Origin: Rhodobacteraceae bacterium QY30
GTDB taxonomy: Bacteria; Pseudomonadota; Alphaproteobacteria; Rhodobacterales; Rhodobacteraceae
Length of the DNA: 64,000 nucleotides
Reading direction: 5' to 3'
Assembly: GCA_002356635.1 (NCBI GenBank)
Contig: CP023454.1
Coordinates: forward strand, 1,534,501 to 1,598,500
The notes beneath the pieces are model-generated. The model saw only the letters and a program-made list of their open reading frames with translations, ran no database searches and was not told the DNA's origin. Positions 17,992 to 26,393 of the stretch are shown piece by piece. A program made the position numbers and the translations under genes. Position 1 is the stretch's first letter. Every line of letters begins with the position of its first letter.

Positions 17992-19171
17992 TCGCACCGC
18001 CCCTCGATTCCGGGGTCGCCTGGGCGCGCGCATGGGCCGAAGCCAGCGTGCCCCGCAGGTCCGCTTCCAGTTTCCGAAGGTCCGCCTCGGCCGCTGCGCG
18101 TTTGGCCTTGCCCTCGTCCGCGATGCGCAGGCTCTCCTCGATCGTGGCGATGAGGTCGGCGTTGGCCGCCTTGACCGCCTCGATGTCAAAGACCCCGCGT
18201 TCCATCTCGGTACGGACGGTGGCATTGGCATCGCGCAGGTTCTTCGCATTGGCCTTCAGAAGGTCGTTGGTCAGGTCGTTCGCCTCTCGCACCGCCTCCG
18301 CGGCGTCCGAGGATCGCTGGATGGTCACGGCCTGCGCCAGCTGCGTTTCCCACAGCGGCACGGTGTTCATCAGTGTCGAGTTGATCTTGGTCACGAGACT
18401 CTTGTCGTTTTCCTGCACCATGCGAATCGAGGGCAGCGACTGCATCGTCACCTGGCGCGTCAGCCGCAGGTCATGGACGCGGCGGTCCAGATCGTCGCGG
18501 GCGGCGCGCAGGTCGCGCAGTTCCTGCGCCTTCTTCACCTTGTCCTCCTCGGGGACGGCCGCGATGGCGGCTTCGCGCGCAGGGATGTCGACCGTGTCGA
18601 TCTCGCGCAGTTTCTCGGCACCCGCCGCGATGTAAAGCCCCAGTTCGTCGTAGAAGGTCAGGGTGCGGGCATAAAGGATGTCCAGGGACTTGATGTCCTT
18701 CAGAAGCCGGTGCTCGTGCTGCAACAGTTCCCCCGTCACCTTGTCGATCTGGGTCTGGACTTCCTCGAACCGCGCCACGAATTCGGCCACCGGGGCGGCC
18801 CGGCCCAGAAGCCGGTCCCACCAGCTTTGTCCGCGATTCAGCTCCAGCTCCTCGCCCGAAAAACCGCGGAGCGTGCTGACGATCTCGCGCAGCGCCTGAC
18901 CGGCGGGGCCCACGTCCTTGTTCTTCACGTCGGCCAGCATCGCCTGGCTGATCTCCTGCAGTTCCGCCTGGGCCGCCGAACCGAACCCCACGATCGAGCC
19001 GGTATCCCCCAGGTCCAGTTCCGCCATCCGCCGCCGGATCTCGGCGGCCTGCGGAGGCGGTGCGTCCGACAGGGGCACCACGGCGCTGGCGGGTTCGGGA
19101 AGCACCACGGCGGTGACCTCCTCGACGGCGGCAAGGGCGGCGGCGGCTTCGGTGCGGATGGTCTCGGACAT
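17978..19171 (-). CDS. TelA-family toxic anion resistance protein
   Basis: 397-residue, mostly helical soluble protein of the TelA/KlaA family linked to tellurite and envelope stress. Family features are the repeated coiled helices with MAELDLGDTGSIVGFGSAAQ early and RGFSGEELELNRGQSWWDRLLGR in the centre. Further on come KLREIDTVDIPAREAAIA and LRLTRQVTMQSLPSIRMVQENDKSL (the latter in the C-terminal half). Starts 1 nt after the XpaC-like stop and overlaps the DUF2927 start. In most bacteria telA pairs with xpaC, as here. Confidence 0.9.
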   Translation of the reverse strand: MSETIRTEAAAALAAVEEVTAVVLPEPASAVVPLSDAPPPQAAEIRRRMAELDLGDTGSIVGFGSAAQAELQEISQAMLADVKNKDVGPAGQALREIVSTLRGFSGEELELNRGQSWWDRLLGRAAPVAEFVARFEEVQTQIDKVTGELLQHEHRLLKDIKSLDILYARTLTFYDELGLYIAAGAEKLREIDTVDIPAREAAIAAVPEEDKVKKAQELRDLRAARDDLDRRVHDLRLTRQVTMQSLPSIRMVQENDKSLVTKINSTLMNTVPLWETQLAQAVTIQRSSDAAEAVREANDLTNDLLKANAKNLRDANATVRTEMERGVFDIEAVKAANADLIATIEESLRIADEGKAKRAAAEADLRKLEADLRGTLASAHARAQATPESRGGANASN

Positions 19172-19172
19172 G

Positions 19173-20066
19173 TCAGGTTTCCTTCACGGTCACGCCGTCG
19201 CGACGCAGACGATCGCGCAGCACATCAATTTCCAGGTCCATGTCGGCACGGCTGTCCGACAGAAGCGCCTGCGACTGGCGGGCGAACCCGGCTTCAAGGT
19301 CGGCCAGAAGCTGTTCCCAGGCGGCCCGGGCCGAGGCGTCGCGGTTGTGGCTCCAGAGATCGGCGAAGCGGGCCGTCGCGTCGCGGGCGCCCATCAGATA
19401 GACGCCCAGATACTTTCGCGCCGCCGTCAGGTCGCGCGGGTCGGCTTCGATCCGGGCGGCCATGTCGCGGGCCGAGGTCTGGAAGGCTTCGACCCGGCGG
19501 GTCAGGCGCGGATCGTTCGCGCGGGCGATGGCGTCGGACATGCCGCGCAGATACCCCTCGGCCTCGGTCACGATCCGGGCGGCCCGATCGCGCTGGAAGG
19601 TGTCGATCCCTTCGGCGCCCTTGTCGCGCAGCGGGTCCGGCCCGAAAGCCGCAAGGTGAAGGAAGAACCCCATCGCCGCGAACAGGAACGGATTGGCGGG
19701 CAGGGCCGACGGATCGAAGGCCCCGAGCGCCAGCCCCAGTCCCGTCAACCCGGCCCCGAGGATCTTGCGGGGCAATGCCGGGCGGCGGGCGACGGCGCGC
19801 GCCTCATAGGCTTCCGCGGCGCGGATGCCTTCGCGTGTCACCCGGGCCGCAAGGATCAGGCACCCCGCGGCGGCCAGATGCGTGGCCAGAAGGGCCGGGG
19901 TCTGGAAAAAGGCGCTCAGCAGGAAGGGGGCGGCCGCCAGGCCGAGCCATCCCGCGCGGCCCGCGCGACTGGGGCGCGTCCTGGGCGGCGGCGAAACGGG
20001 CGGCACCGTGCCGCGGGCCGATTGCGGGTCTGGACTGTAGGGACCGGAGAAGCGTTCGGCCATCAT
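19173..20066 (-). CDS. XpaC-like 5-bromo-4-chloroindolyl phosphate hydrolysis family protein
   Basis: 297 residues. A cytosolic Pro-rich N-terminus is followed by two pairs of hydrophobic helices (WLGLAAAPFLLSAFF, LLATHLAAAGCLILAA, ILGAGLTGLGLALGAF, NPFLFAAMGFFLHLAAF). The helical C-terminal half (EAEGYLRGMSDAIARANDP to LEIDVLRDRLRRDGV) matches the XpaC family. Start is ATG 20066, followed directly by another ATG (MM); either could be used. It lies 7 nt after a probable 27-codon membrane ORF and 1 nt before telA. Confidence 0.8.
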   Translation of the reverse strand: MMAERFSGPYSPDPQSARGTVPPVSPPPRTRPSRAGRAGWLGLAAAPFLLSAFFQTPALLATHLAAAGCLILAARVTREGIRAAEAYEARAVARRPALPRKILGAGLTGLGLALGAFDPSALPANPFLFAAMGFFLHLAAFGPDPLRDKGAEGIDTFQRDRAARIVTEAEGYLRGMSDAIARANDPRLTRRVEAFQTSARDMAARIEADPRDLTAARKYLGVYLMGARDATARFADLWSHNRDASARAAWEQLLADLEAGFARQSQALLSDSRADMDLEIDVLRDRLRRDGVTVKET

Positions 20067-20073
20067 CCCGCCC

Positions 20074-20157
20074 TCAGACCTGGCCCGCAAAGGCGACATA
20101 AAACGACAACAGCACCAGAAGCCAGAGAGACAGCCGCTGGATGGACCGGTCCTTCAT
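20074..20157 (-). CDS. Probable 27-residue single-pass membrane peptide
   Basis: Short ORF: basic start MKDRSIQR, then hydrophobic LSLWLLVLLSFYVAFAG and a short tail, ending in TGA 7 nt before the xpaC-like start. A GGGGG stretch lies 9-13 nt upstream of the ATG. The positively charged N-terminus plus one helix is the usual architecture of real bacterial membrane microproteins. It would be the first gene of the TelA cluster. No homology can be claimed at this length. Confidence 0.45.
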   Translation of the reverse strand: MKDRSIQRLSLWLLVLLSFYVAFAGQV

Positions 20158-20342
20158 CGTGCTAGCGCCCCCAATTCGTTCCCCGCCTGCCAGAGGCCTT
20201 GGCCCCCCGGCGTTGCGGCACGGCTCAATCGCATCCGCGCATCACATAGGCATGACGCAAAGCCGCAGCGAGGGGAAAAGTTTCCCAACCCCGCGAAATT
20301 TCACGTCTCGGCCCGCAGGTTCCACACGTGGGGCAAGTGCGC

Positions 20343-20799
20343 TCAGCTGCCCCGGCGCGGTCCTGATGGCCCCTTGCGCGGCCCGCCCGCCGCGGGCTTG
20401 CGTCCCGCACCGCCGGGTCGGGCCGTCTTGGATCCATCCGCAGACCTTGGTCCCCCGGCCGGTTTCCCGGAAAAGCGGTTGGCGCCCGCAGGCTTCCCGC
20501 GGCCCTTGCCACCGGAGTTTTCGCTGTCCTTCGCATCGCGGTGCTTCTCCGCATCGAAACGCGGCTTCCGGGGCGCATCGCCGTCGCGGGGCGCGCGCGG
20601 TTTGTAGTCGCGCCGTTCGCCCTCGGCCGGTTCGCGGGGCTTGCGCGGACGCTCGCCATCCTCACCGCGGGGGCGGGCGAAGGGCTTCTCCGCCTCGAAG
20701 CGCGGCTTCCGGGGCGCATCGTCGCGGGGCGCGCGCGGTTTGTACTCGCGGCCGTTCGCCTCGGCCTGTTCGCGGGGCTTGCGCGGACGCTCGCCATCC
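20343..20799 (-). other. Out-of-frame continuation of the rluB-like C-terminal tail
   Basis: In a different frame from the upstream rluB-like gene, this stretch continues the same Lys/Arg/Pro-rich repeat protein and closes with GAGRKPAAGGPRKG... and a stop at 20343. Restoring two bases within the repeats would join it to the synthase as one 499-residue protein. It is either a true frameshifted tail or an effect of base errors in G runs. Confidence 0.6.
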
Positions 20800-21039
20800 T
20801 CACCGCGGGGCGGGCGAAGGGCTTCTCCGCATCGAAGCGCGGCTTCCGGGCGCATCGTCGCGGGGCGCGCGCGGTTTGTACTCGCGCCGTTCGCCCTCGG
20901 CCTGTTCGCGGGCTTGCGCGGACGCTCGCCATCCTCGCCGCGGGGGCGGGCGAAGGGGCTTCTCCGCATCGAAGCGCGGCTTCCGGGGCGCATCGTCGCG
21001 GGGCGCGCGCGGTTTGTACTCGCGCCGTTCGCCCTCGGA
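20560..21039. repeat. Tandem repeat, about 138 nt, 3.5 copies, in rluB-like gene
   Basis: Copies begin at 20560, 20701, 20838 and 20975, each starting CGCGGCTTCC. The spacings are 141, 137 and 137 nt. In protein (minus strand) each unit reads roughly GERREYKPRAPRDDAP + RKPRFDAEKPFARPRGEDGE + RPRKPREQAE. The 137-nt copies each lack one base net relative to an in-frame 138, mostly in G runs. Confidence 0.85.
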
Positions 21040-21840
21040 CCGATGGCGCGGTGCGTTGCCCCCCGACCGGCGCGGCTGGTCCTCGGCGGCGCTCGAACCG
21101 CCAAAGCCTTCGCCCAACTGGTCGCGCAGCACCTTGGCCTTCACTTCTACCACGTCGCCCGGTTTCATGGTGTTCAGCCGGAAGGGGCCATAGCTCACCC
21201 GGATCAGCCGGTTCACGATCAGCCCGACCTCGGTCATCGCGCGGCGGATTTCGCGGTTCTTCCCTTCGCGCAGGCCCACGGTCAGCCAGGCGTTCGCGCC
21301 CTGCTGCTTGTCGAGCGTGACCTCCATCGGCAGGAACGTCTCGCCCTCGATCTCGACACCGCGCCGCAGCGGATCGAAGGTCGCGTCGTTGGGGCGTCCG
21401 TTCACCCGCACCCGATACTTGCGCAGCCACCCCGTCGACGGCAGTTCCAGGCGCCGCTTCAGGTCGCCGTCATTGGTCAGCAGCAGCAGCCCTTCGGAAT
21501 TCAGGTCAAGCCGCCCGACGCTCATCACCCGTGGCATCCCTTCGGGCAGCGTGTCGAACACCGTCTGGCGGCCCTTCTCGTCGCGGGCCGAGGTCACAAG
21601 GCCCAGCGGCTTGTAATACAGCCACAGCTTCGCGGGCTGCGGCGCGTCGATGGGCTTGCCATCCACTGTCACCCGATCCGAAGGCAGGACATCCAGCGCC
21701 GGGCTGGCGATGATCTTTCCATTCACCGCCACCCGTCCCGCGACAATCATCTTTTCCGCGTCCCGGCGCGAGGCGATGCCTGCGCGCGCCATCACCTTGG
21801 CGATACGCTCGGCTGCGCTGGAGGAAGGGGAGTCGGTCAT
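20800..21840 (-). CDS. RluB/RsuA-type 23S rRNA pseudouridine synthase (tail frameshifted)
   Basis: An N-terminal S4 RNA-binding domain (RIAKVMARAGIASRRDAEKMIVAGRV) is followed by the pseudouridine synthase core. The core shows GLVTSARDEKGR, VGRLDLNSEGLLLLTNDG with the catalytic Asp, GLREGKNREIRRAM and VNRLIRVSYGPF. The catalytic part is complete by about residue 245. The frame then enters Arg/Lys/Pro-rich tandem repeats, drifts out of register (EKPLRPPPRRGW in place of EKPFARPRGEDG) and stops at 20800. Long basic tails are common in alphaproteobacterial RluB. The enzyme is probably functional; the annotated C-terminus is probably not native. Confidence 0.85.
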   Translation of the reverse strand: MTDSPSSSAAERIAKVMARAGIASRRDAEKMIVAGRVAVNGKIIASPALDVLPSDRVTVDGKPIDAPQPAKLWLYYKPLGLVTSARDEKGRQTVFDTLPEGMPRVMSVGRLDLNSEGLLLLTNDGDLKRRLELPSTGWLRKYRVRVNGRPNDATFDPLRRGVEIEGETFLPMEVTLDKQQGANAWLTVGLREGKNREIRRAMTEVGLIVNRLIRVSYGPFRLNTMKPGDVVEVKAKVLRDQLGEGFGGSSAAEDQPRRSGGNAPRHRSEGERREYKPRAPRDDAPRKPRFDAEKPLRPPPRRGWRASAQAREQAEGERREYKPRAPRDDAPGSRASMRRSPSPAPR

Positions 21841-21947
21841 GGCATATCCTAACGCGGCGCGGGTCGTGGGGAAAGCGCAGGGCTTAGCCGGTTTTCCGGG
21901 GTTTGGGAAGGCTTGCGCGGCGGTGAATTGGCAGGCATCACCAAACC

Positions 21948-22409
21948 ATGACCTTCCGTTCCCACATGGAGGCCGCCCTGGCCGAGGCCCGCGCCGCAGC
22001 CCTGCGCGGCGAGGTGCCCGTAGGTGCCGTGGTGGTGGACCCGCGGGGCCGGGTGGTCGCCCGCGCCGGGAACCGCACGCGCGAACTGTCCGACCCGACC
22101 GCCCATGCCGAGATCCTGGCCCTTCGCACCGCCTGCGCCGCCGCGGGCTCCGAACGCCTGCCGGGCCATGACGTCTATGTCACGCTGGAACCCTGCCCGA
22201 TGTGCGCCGCCGCCATGGGCTTTGCCCGGATCAGGCGTCTCTACTACGGCGCCTCCGACCCCAAATCGGGCGGCGTGGCCCACGGGGCGCGCATCTACGC
22301 CCACCCGCAATGCCACCACGCGCCCGAGGTCTATGACGGCATCGGCGCCGAAGCCGCAGAGCGGCTGTTGAAGCGCTTTTTCGCGGACCGGCGCGGCGGA
22401 TCAGGTTAG
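21948..22409 (+). CDS. tadA: tRNA adenosine(34) deaminase
   Basis: Converts A34 to inosine in tRNA-Arg(ACG); essential in most bacteria. 153 residues. The zinc deaminase motifs are complete: HAE near residue 53 with the catalytic Glu, and PCPMCAAAM near residue 83. RIRRLYYGASDPKSGGV and the C-terminal helix AAERLLKRFFADRR are typical of TadA. It is divergent from the rluB-like gene and followed by copy 3 of the 34-nt repeat. Confidence 0.93.
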   Translation: MTFRSHMEAALAEARAAALRGEVPVGAVVVDPRGRVVARAGNRTRELSDPTAHAEILALRTACAAAGSERLPGHDVYVTLEPCPMCAAAMGFARIRRLYYGASDPKSGGVAHGARIYAHPQCHHAPEVYDGIGAEAAERLLKRFFADRRGGSG

Positions 22410-22420
22410 AGGCGACCGTT

Positions 22421-22454
22421 CCTTCTTCTTTTCGAAAATATCCCCGCCGGAGGC
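22421..22454 (+). repeat. 34-nt dispersed repeat, copy 3 (diverged left half)
   Basis: The invariant 19-nt core AAATATCCCCGCCGGAGGC is at 22436-22454. The left half is degenerate (TTCTTTTCG instead of CTTTCATCTTGG). It lies between the convergent tadA and UPF0173 genes, 12 nt after the tadA stop. Confidence 0.75.
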
Positions 22455-22485
22455 CTGCACGGAAGCAGACAGAGCCTCGGTCGGT

Positions 22486-23181
22486 TCAGATCTCGATCGC
22501 GGTCAGCACCTGCGGCTCGATCACCTGAACGCCCGGCAGAGCGGCGGCCAGCGCCTTCGCGTCCTGTGCCAGAAGGCCGAAGGTGCGGTAATGGCTGGGG
22601 ATCACAGTCCTGAAGTCGAAATACCGTTTCGCCGCATAGGCCGCGCGGGACATGTCCATGGTGAAGTGCCCGCCACAATTCAGGATGCCGATGTCGGGTT
22701 TGTGCAGGTCGCCCATCCAGTCCATGTCGGCCATGATGTCGGTATCCCCCGAGACATAGATCACGTGTCCTTCCCCCGCGATCATGTAGCCGGCCTCTCC
22801 ACCGGCATAAACGGGCCCCTCGACGCCCTGAAGCGAGGATGAATGGCAGGCATTGACCATCGTCACCCTGGCCCCGCCCAGATCCACCGTGCCGCCCTTG
22901 TTGAAGCCGGTGCCCTGAAGCCCCTCATTCTGCGAAGTCCACCAGTGGATCAGGTCGTAGATGCCGACGACCGGGATATTCAGTTCCTTCGCGATCGCCA
23001 CCGCGTCTCCGGTGTGGTCGCTGTGGCCGTGCGTGACCAGCACATGCGTCGCACCCTTCAGCGCCTCGGCACGGCGATCATCGGGGAACATCGGGTTGCC
23101 GGAAAGCCAGGGGTCGATCAGGATCGACGCGCTTTCGATGTCGAGGCGGAAGCCGGCGTGGCCAAGCCAGGTGATCTTCAT
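22486..23181 (-). CDS. UPF0173 metal-dependent hydrolase (metallo-beta-lactamase fold)
   Basis: 231 residues. Begins MKITWLGHAGFRLDIES, the UPF0173 signature, with the metal site THGHSDHTGDAV near residue 50. NACHSSSLQGVEG, VSGDTDIMADMDW and IPSHYRTFG supply further ligands. ATG 23181 is chosen because a GGAG site precedes it and the fold starts there; the open frame extends upstream into non-homologous sequence. The physiological substrate of this family is not established. Convergent with tadA. Confidence 0.88.
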   Translation of the reverse strand: MKITWLGHAGFRLDIESASILIDPWLSGNPMFPDDRRAEALKGATHVLVTHGHSDHTGDAVAIAKELNIPVVGIYDLIHWWTSQNEGLQGTGFNKGGTVDLGGARVTMVNACHSSSLQGVEGPVYAGGEAGYMIAGEGHVIYVSGDTDIMADMDWMGDLHKPDIGILNCGGHFTMDMSRAAYAAKRYFDFRTVIPSHYRTFGLLAQDAKALAAALPGVQVIEPQVLTAIEI

Positions 23182-23324
23182 GGGCGTTGCTCCGGTATGA
23201 CGGTGGATCCGCCTCCACTCTGCCGTCTTGTCCGCTTCCCCGCAACCGCGGCACCGCGCCCGACGGTCTTGTGCGGCCGCCCGCGCCTCGGATAGCCTTG
23301 AGGCGAACACCTTGGGGGGAAACC

Positions 23325-23594
23325 ATGGCCCAGATCCTGCTGGCACAACTGACCGATCCGTTTCGCATCGTGCTGGCGGTGGGGCTGGTCCTGACCATGA
23401 TCCGCAACCGCTCCGTCACCGGCACGGCCCTGCCGCTGGCCGCGGGAATCGCCTTCATCGCCATCATCATTCCGACGACCCTTCAGCGGGTGACGGAAGG
23501 GCTGCCCCTTCACATTGGCCTGGGCCTCGTCTCCACCGCGCTGCTTGTCGCCGTCATCCTGGCCGTCCGCGAAGCGGTGCTGCGGTTCCGCTGA
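23325..23594 (+). CDS. Small hypothetical inner-membrane protein
   Basis: 89 residues with a strong GGGGGGA ribosome site. Three hydrophobic helices are visible: DPFRIVLAVGLVLTMI, ALPLAAGIAFIAIIIPTTL and IGLGLVSTALLVAVILAV. The ends are short and polar. I do not recognise the family. It is divergent from the UPF0173 gene and precedes the gatCA promoter by about 25 nt, so it is probably transcribed separately. Confidence 0.65.
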   Translation: MAQILLAQLTDPFRIVLAVGLVLTMIRNRSVTGTALPLAAGIAFIAIIIPTTLQRVTEGLPLHIGLGLVSTALLVAVILAVREAVLRFR

Positions 23595-23618
23595 ACCTGT
23601 CATGCCCGCCGGGAGCGC

Positions 23619-23647
23619 TTGCAGCATCCGGCCTTGGCTTTTATACC
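23619..23647 (+). promoter_or_regulatory. Candidate gatCA promoter
   Basis: TTGCAG (23619-23624), 17-nt spacer, TATACC (23642-23647), about 70 nt before gatC. Both hexamers are reasonable sigma70 matches in an otherwise GC-rich stretch. Confidence 0.5.
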
Positions 23648-23717
23648 CGGCCCCTGACGATAAAGACGGGCGCGGGGCGGCTATCCCCCTTGCCGTTGCA
23701 CCAACAAGAGGTCGGCC

Positions 23718-24005
23718 ATGTCCATCGACATTGATACCGCGCGGCGCGTCGCGCATCTGGCGCGCATCGCCGTGCGCGAGGAAGATCTGCCCGCGCTGGC
23801 CGGGGAACTGTCCGGGATCCTGACCTTCATGGAGCAGCTGAACGAAGTCGACGTGACGGGCGTCGAGCCGATGACCAGCGTCACGCCCATGCGGCTGAAA
23901 CGGCGGGCGGACGTGGTGACGGACGGCAATATCCAGGCGCAGATCCTGGCCAATGCCCCCGATGCCCGCGAGGGCTTCTTTGCCGTGCCGAAGGTGGTGG
24001 AGTGA
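23718..24005 (+). CDS. gatC: Asp/Glu-tRNA amidotransferase subunit C
   Basis: 95-residue chaperone-like subunit that holds GatA and GatB together for Gln-tRNA (and Asn-tRNA) formation by transamidation. Signature: [41 protein letters not shown] and the C-terminal [14 protein letters not shown]. Its stop overlaps a possible GTG start of gatA, so the two are coupled. gatB is not in the window. Confidence 0.94.
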   Translation: MSIDIDTARRVAHLARIAVREEDLPALAGELSGILTFMEQLNEVDVTGVEPMTSVTPMRLKRRADVVTDGNIQAQILANAPDAREGFFAVPKVVE

Positions 24006-24010
24006 CCGCA

Positions 24011-25498
24011 ATGACCGACCTGAACCGCCTGTCCATCTCCGAGGCGCGCGATGCGCTGCGCAAGGGCGAGACGACCGCGAAAGCCCTGACCGAGGCCTGC
24101 CTCACGGCCATCGAGGGGGCAGGGGCGCTGAATGCCTTCGTCCATCACACGCCCGAGATCGCCCGCGCACAGGCCGCCGCTGCCGACCAGCGGATCGCCC
24201 AGGGCGACGCGCCCGCGATGTGCGGGATTCCCCTGGGGATCAAGGACCTGTTCTGCACTAAGGGCGTCCCCAGCCAGGCGGCCAGCCGCATCCTGGAAGG
24301 GTTCCGGCCCGAATACGAATCCACCGTGACGACGCAGCTTTTCGAGGCGGGCGCGGTCATGCTGGGCAAGCTCAGCATGGACGAGTTCGCCATGGGGTCG
24401 TCCAACGAAACCGCCTGCTACGGCCCCGTCATCAGCCCCTGGCGGCGGCAGGGCGACAGCGCGGCGCTGACCCCGGGCGGGTCCTCGGGCGGATCGGCCG
24501 CGGCCGTGGCGGCCGATCTCTGCCTGGGCGCGACCGGCACCGATACTGGCGGCTCGATCCGCCAGCCCGCCGCCTTTACCGGGATCGTCGGGATCAAGCC
24601 GACCTATGGCCGCGTCAGCCGCTGGGGCGTCATCGCCTTTGCCTCATCGCTGGATCAGGCCGGGCCGATGACCAAGACGGTGCGCGACGCGGCGATCATG
24701 CTGGGCGCCATGTCGGGCCATGACCCGAAGGATTCGACCAGCGCCGACCTGCCCGTCCCGGATTTCGAAGCCGCCCTGACCGGCGACATCCGCGGCAAGG
24801 TCATCGGCATTCCGCGCGAATACCGGATGGAGGGCATGCCCGCCGAGATCGAGGCGCTCTGGACCCGCGGCACCGAGATGCTGAAGGACGCCGGTGCCCA
24901 GATCCGCGACATCAGCCTGCCGCATACGAAATATGCGCTGCCCGCCTATTACGTGGTGGCGCCGGCCGAAGCCTCGTCGAACCTCGCCCGCTATGACGGC
25001 GTGCGCTACGGCCACCGGGCTTCGCTGGCGCAGGGCGACGGCATCACCCAGATGTACGAAAAGACCCGCGCTGAAGGCTTCGGCAAGGAGGTCCAGCGCC
25101 GGATCATGATCGGCACCTACGTGCTGTCGGCGGGCTTCTACGACGCCTACTACAACCGCGCCCGCAAGGTCCGCGCGCTGATCAAGCGCGACTTCGAGAC
25201 GGTCTTTGCCGAGGGGGTCGATGCGATCCTGACGCCGGCTACGCCGTCCTCGGCCTTCGGGATCGGCGAAATGGCCAGCGCCGACCCGGTCGAGATGTAC
25301 CTGAACGACGTCTTCACCGTGACCGTGAACCTGGCGGGCCTGCCCGGCATCGCGGTGCCGGTCGGACTGGATGCCAAGGGGCTGCCGATGGGCCTTCAGC
25401 TGATCGGCCGACCTTGGGAGGAGGGGGCGCTTCTCAATCACGCCTATGTGCTGCAGCGTGCGGCCGGTTTTGTTTCCAAGCCGCAGAAATGGTGGTAA
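24011..25498 (+). CDS. gatA: Asp/Glu-tRNA amidotransferase subunit A
   Basis: Glutaminase subunit of GatCAB; releases ammonia from glutamine for tRNA-bound Glu or Asp. About 495 residues. The amidase signature is intact: catalytic Lys in GIKDLFCT (near 76), the cis-Ser in [12 protein letters not shown] (near 157), the nucleophile Ser in [11 protein letters not shown] (near 181), and [17 protein letters not shown]. An upstream GTG at 24002 overlapping the gatC stop is an alternative start giving 498 residues; the ATG at 24011 has GGAG nine nt before it. Confidence 0.95.
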   Translation: MTDLNRLSISEARDALRKGETTAKALTEACLTAIEGAGALNAFVHHTPEIARAQAAAADQRIAQGDAPAMCGIPLGIKDLFCTKGVPSQAASRILEGFRPEYESTVTTQLFEAGAVMLGKLSMDEFAMGSSNETACYGPVISPWRRQGDSAALTPGGSSGGSAAAVAADLCLGATGTDTGGSIRQPAAFTGIVGIKPTYGRVSRWGVIAFASSLDQAGPMTKTVRDAAIMLGAMSGHDPKDSTSADLPVPDFEAALTGDIRGKVIGIPREYRMEGMPAEIEALWTRGTEMLKDAGAQIRDISLPHTKYALPAYYVVAPAEASSNLARYDGVRYGHRASLAQGDGITQMYEKTRAEGFGKEVQRRIMIGTYVLSAGFYDAYYNRARKVRALIKRDFETVFAEGVDAILTPATPSSAFGIGEMASADPVEMYLNDVFTVTVNLAGLPGIAVPVGLDAKGLPMGLQLIGRPWEEGALLNHAYVLQRAAGFVSKPQKWW

Positions 25499-25553
25499 AG
25501 GCTGCGGCCCTTACCTGATTTCCTGCCCGATTGACCCGAAGCGAGTTGACACG

Positions 25554-26393
25554 ATGCGCAGAGCCTTCTTCCTGGGTGCTTCCGCCCTGACGCTGATCCT
25601 TCTGGCCGGATGCGTCCCGTCCGAGCCCGAGCTGATGCAGGAAGGCTCGAACGGCCTGGAAAGCTACCCGGAATATCAGCGCCGCATCGCCGCCGAACAG
25701 CGCGTCGCCCAGCAATCCGCGCCTGCGGGTGTCGCGAACTACACCTCGCCCTATCCGCAGGCGGGCGCACCGATGGCCACCACCGGCATCGCCAACCCGA
25801 TCGAGACGGGAACGCCCACCGGCGCCCCGACCGCCGCCGAACTGGCCCAGGCGGGTGTCACCGGCGCGGCCAGCCTGCCCGGATCCGCCGCACCTGCCGC
25901 CACCTATCCGGCCCCCGCACCGGCCCCGGCGGCGACCTATGCCCCGGGCACCGGCCCCGCGATCGGCACCCTGCCGCCGGCCTCCGACACGACGGTTCCC
26001 AACCACACCGGGATCTCCGACGAGAACGATTTCTCGGCCGTCGCCGCCCGCGAATCCATCGAATCCGACAAGCAGCGGATCGAGCGGAACAAGGCGAACT
26101 ACCAGGTCGTCCAGCCGACCGCGCTGCCGCAACGCACCGAAGGCAGCGGCGTGACCGAAATCGTGCAATATGCGATCTCGGCCCCGAACCGGCTGGGCGA
26201 GGCGATTTATGACCGGTCCGGCAATCCCGAGAAACAGGCGCGCAACTGCGCCCGCTACGCCACCTCGGAAGAGGCCCAGGCGGCGTTCCTGAAAGCGGGC
26301 GGTCCGAAGCGTGACCCGAAGGGGCTGGATTACGACGGCGACGGTTTTGCCTGTTCCTGGGATCCGACGCCCTTCCAGAAGGTCCGTGGCTGA
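25554..26393 (+). CDS. Lipoprotein with C-terminal excalibur-type calcium-binding motif
   Basis: 279 residues. Signal peptide with lipobox LILLAGC, so lipid-anchored. A long low-complexity Pro/Ala/Thr linker (residues about 75-150) precedes a C-terminal excalibur-like domain: NCARYATSEEAQAAFLKAGG, then DYDGDGFACSWDP with the D-x-D-x-D-G calcium loop. Excalibur domains occur in cell-surface proteins. It overlaps the amidase gene by 8 nt, so a joint role at the cell wall is likely (inference). Confidence 0.78.
   Translation: MRRAFFLGASALTLILLAGCVPSEPELMQEGSNGLESYPEYQRRIAAEQRVAQQSAPAGVANYTSPYPQAGAPMATTGIANPIETGTPTGAPTAAELAQAGVTGAASLPGSAAPAATYPAPAPAPAATYAPGTGPAIGTLPPASDTTVPNHTGISDENDFSAVAARESIESDKQRIERNKANYQVVQPTALPQRTEGSGVTEIVQYAISAPNRLGEAIYDRSGNPEKQARNCARYATSEEAQAAFLKAGGPKRDPKGLDYDGDGFACSWDPTPFQKVRG

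Noticed and set aside
20225-21430. 401-codon minus-strand frame across the rluB-like repeat region
   Set aside because: It is the third frame through the repeats, Arg/Ala/Pro-rich, without the RluB catalytic domain. It is a by-product of the repeat and frame slips.
22203-22300. tRNA-like or attachment-site-like sequence near tadA
   Set aside because: No cloverleaf or T-loop GTTCRANYC was found; the sequence codes for TadA.
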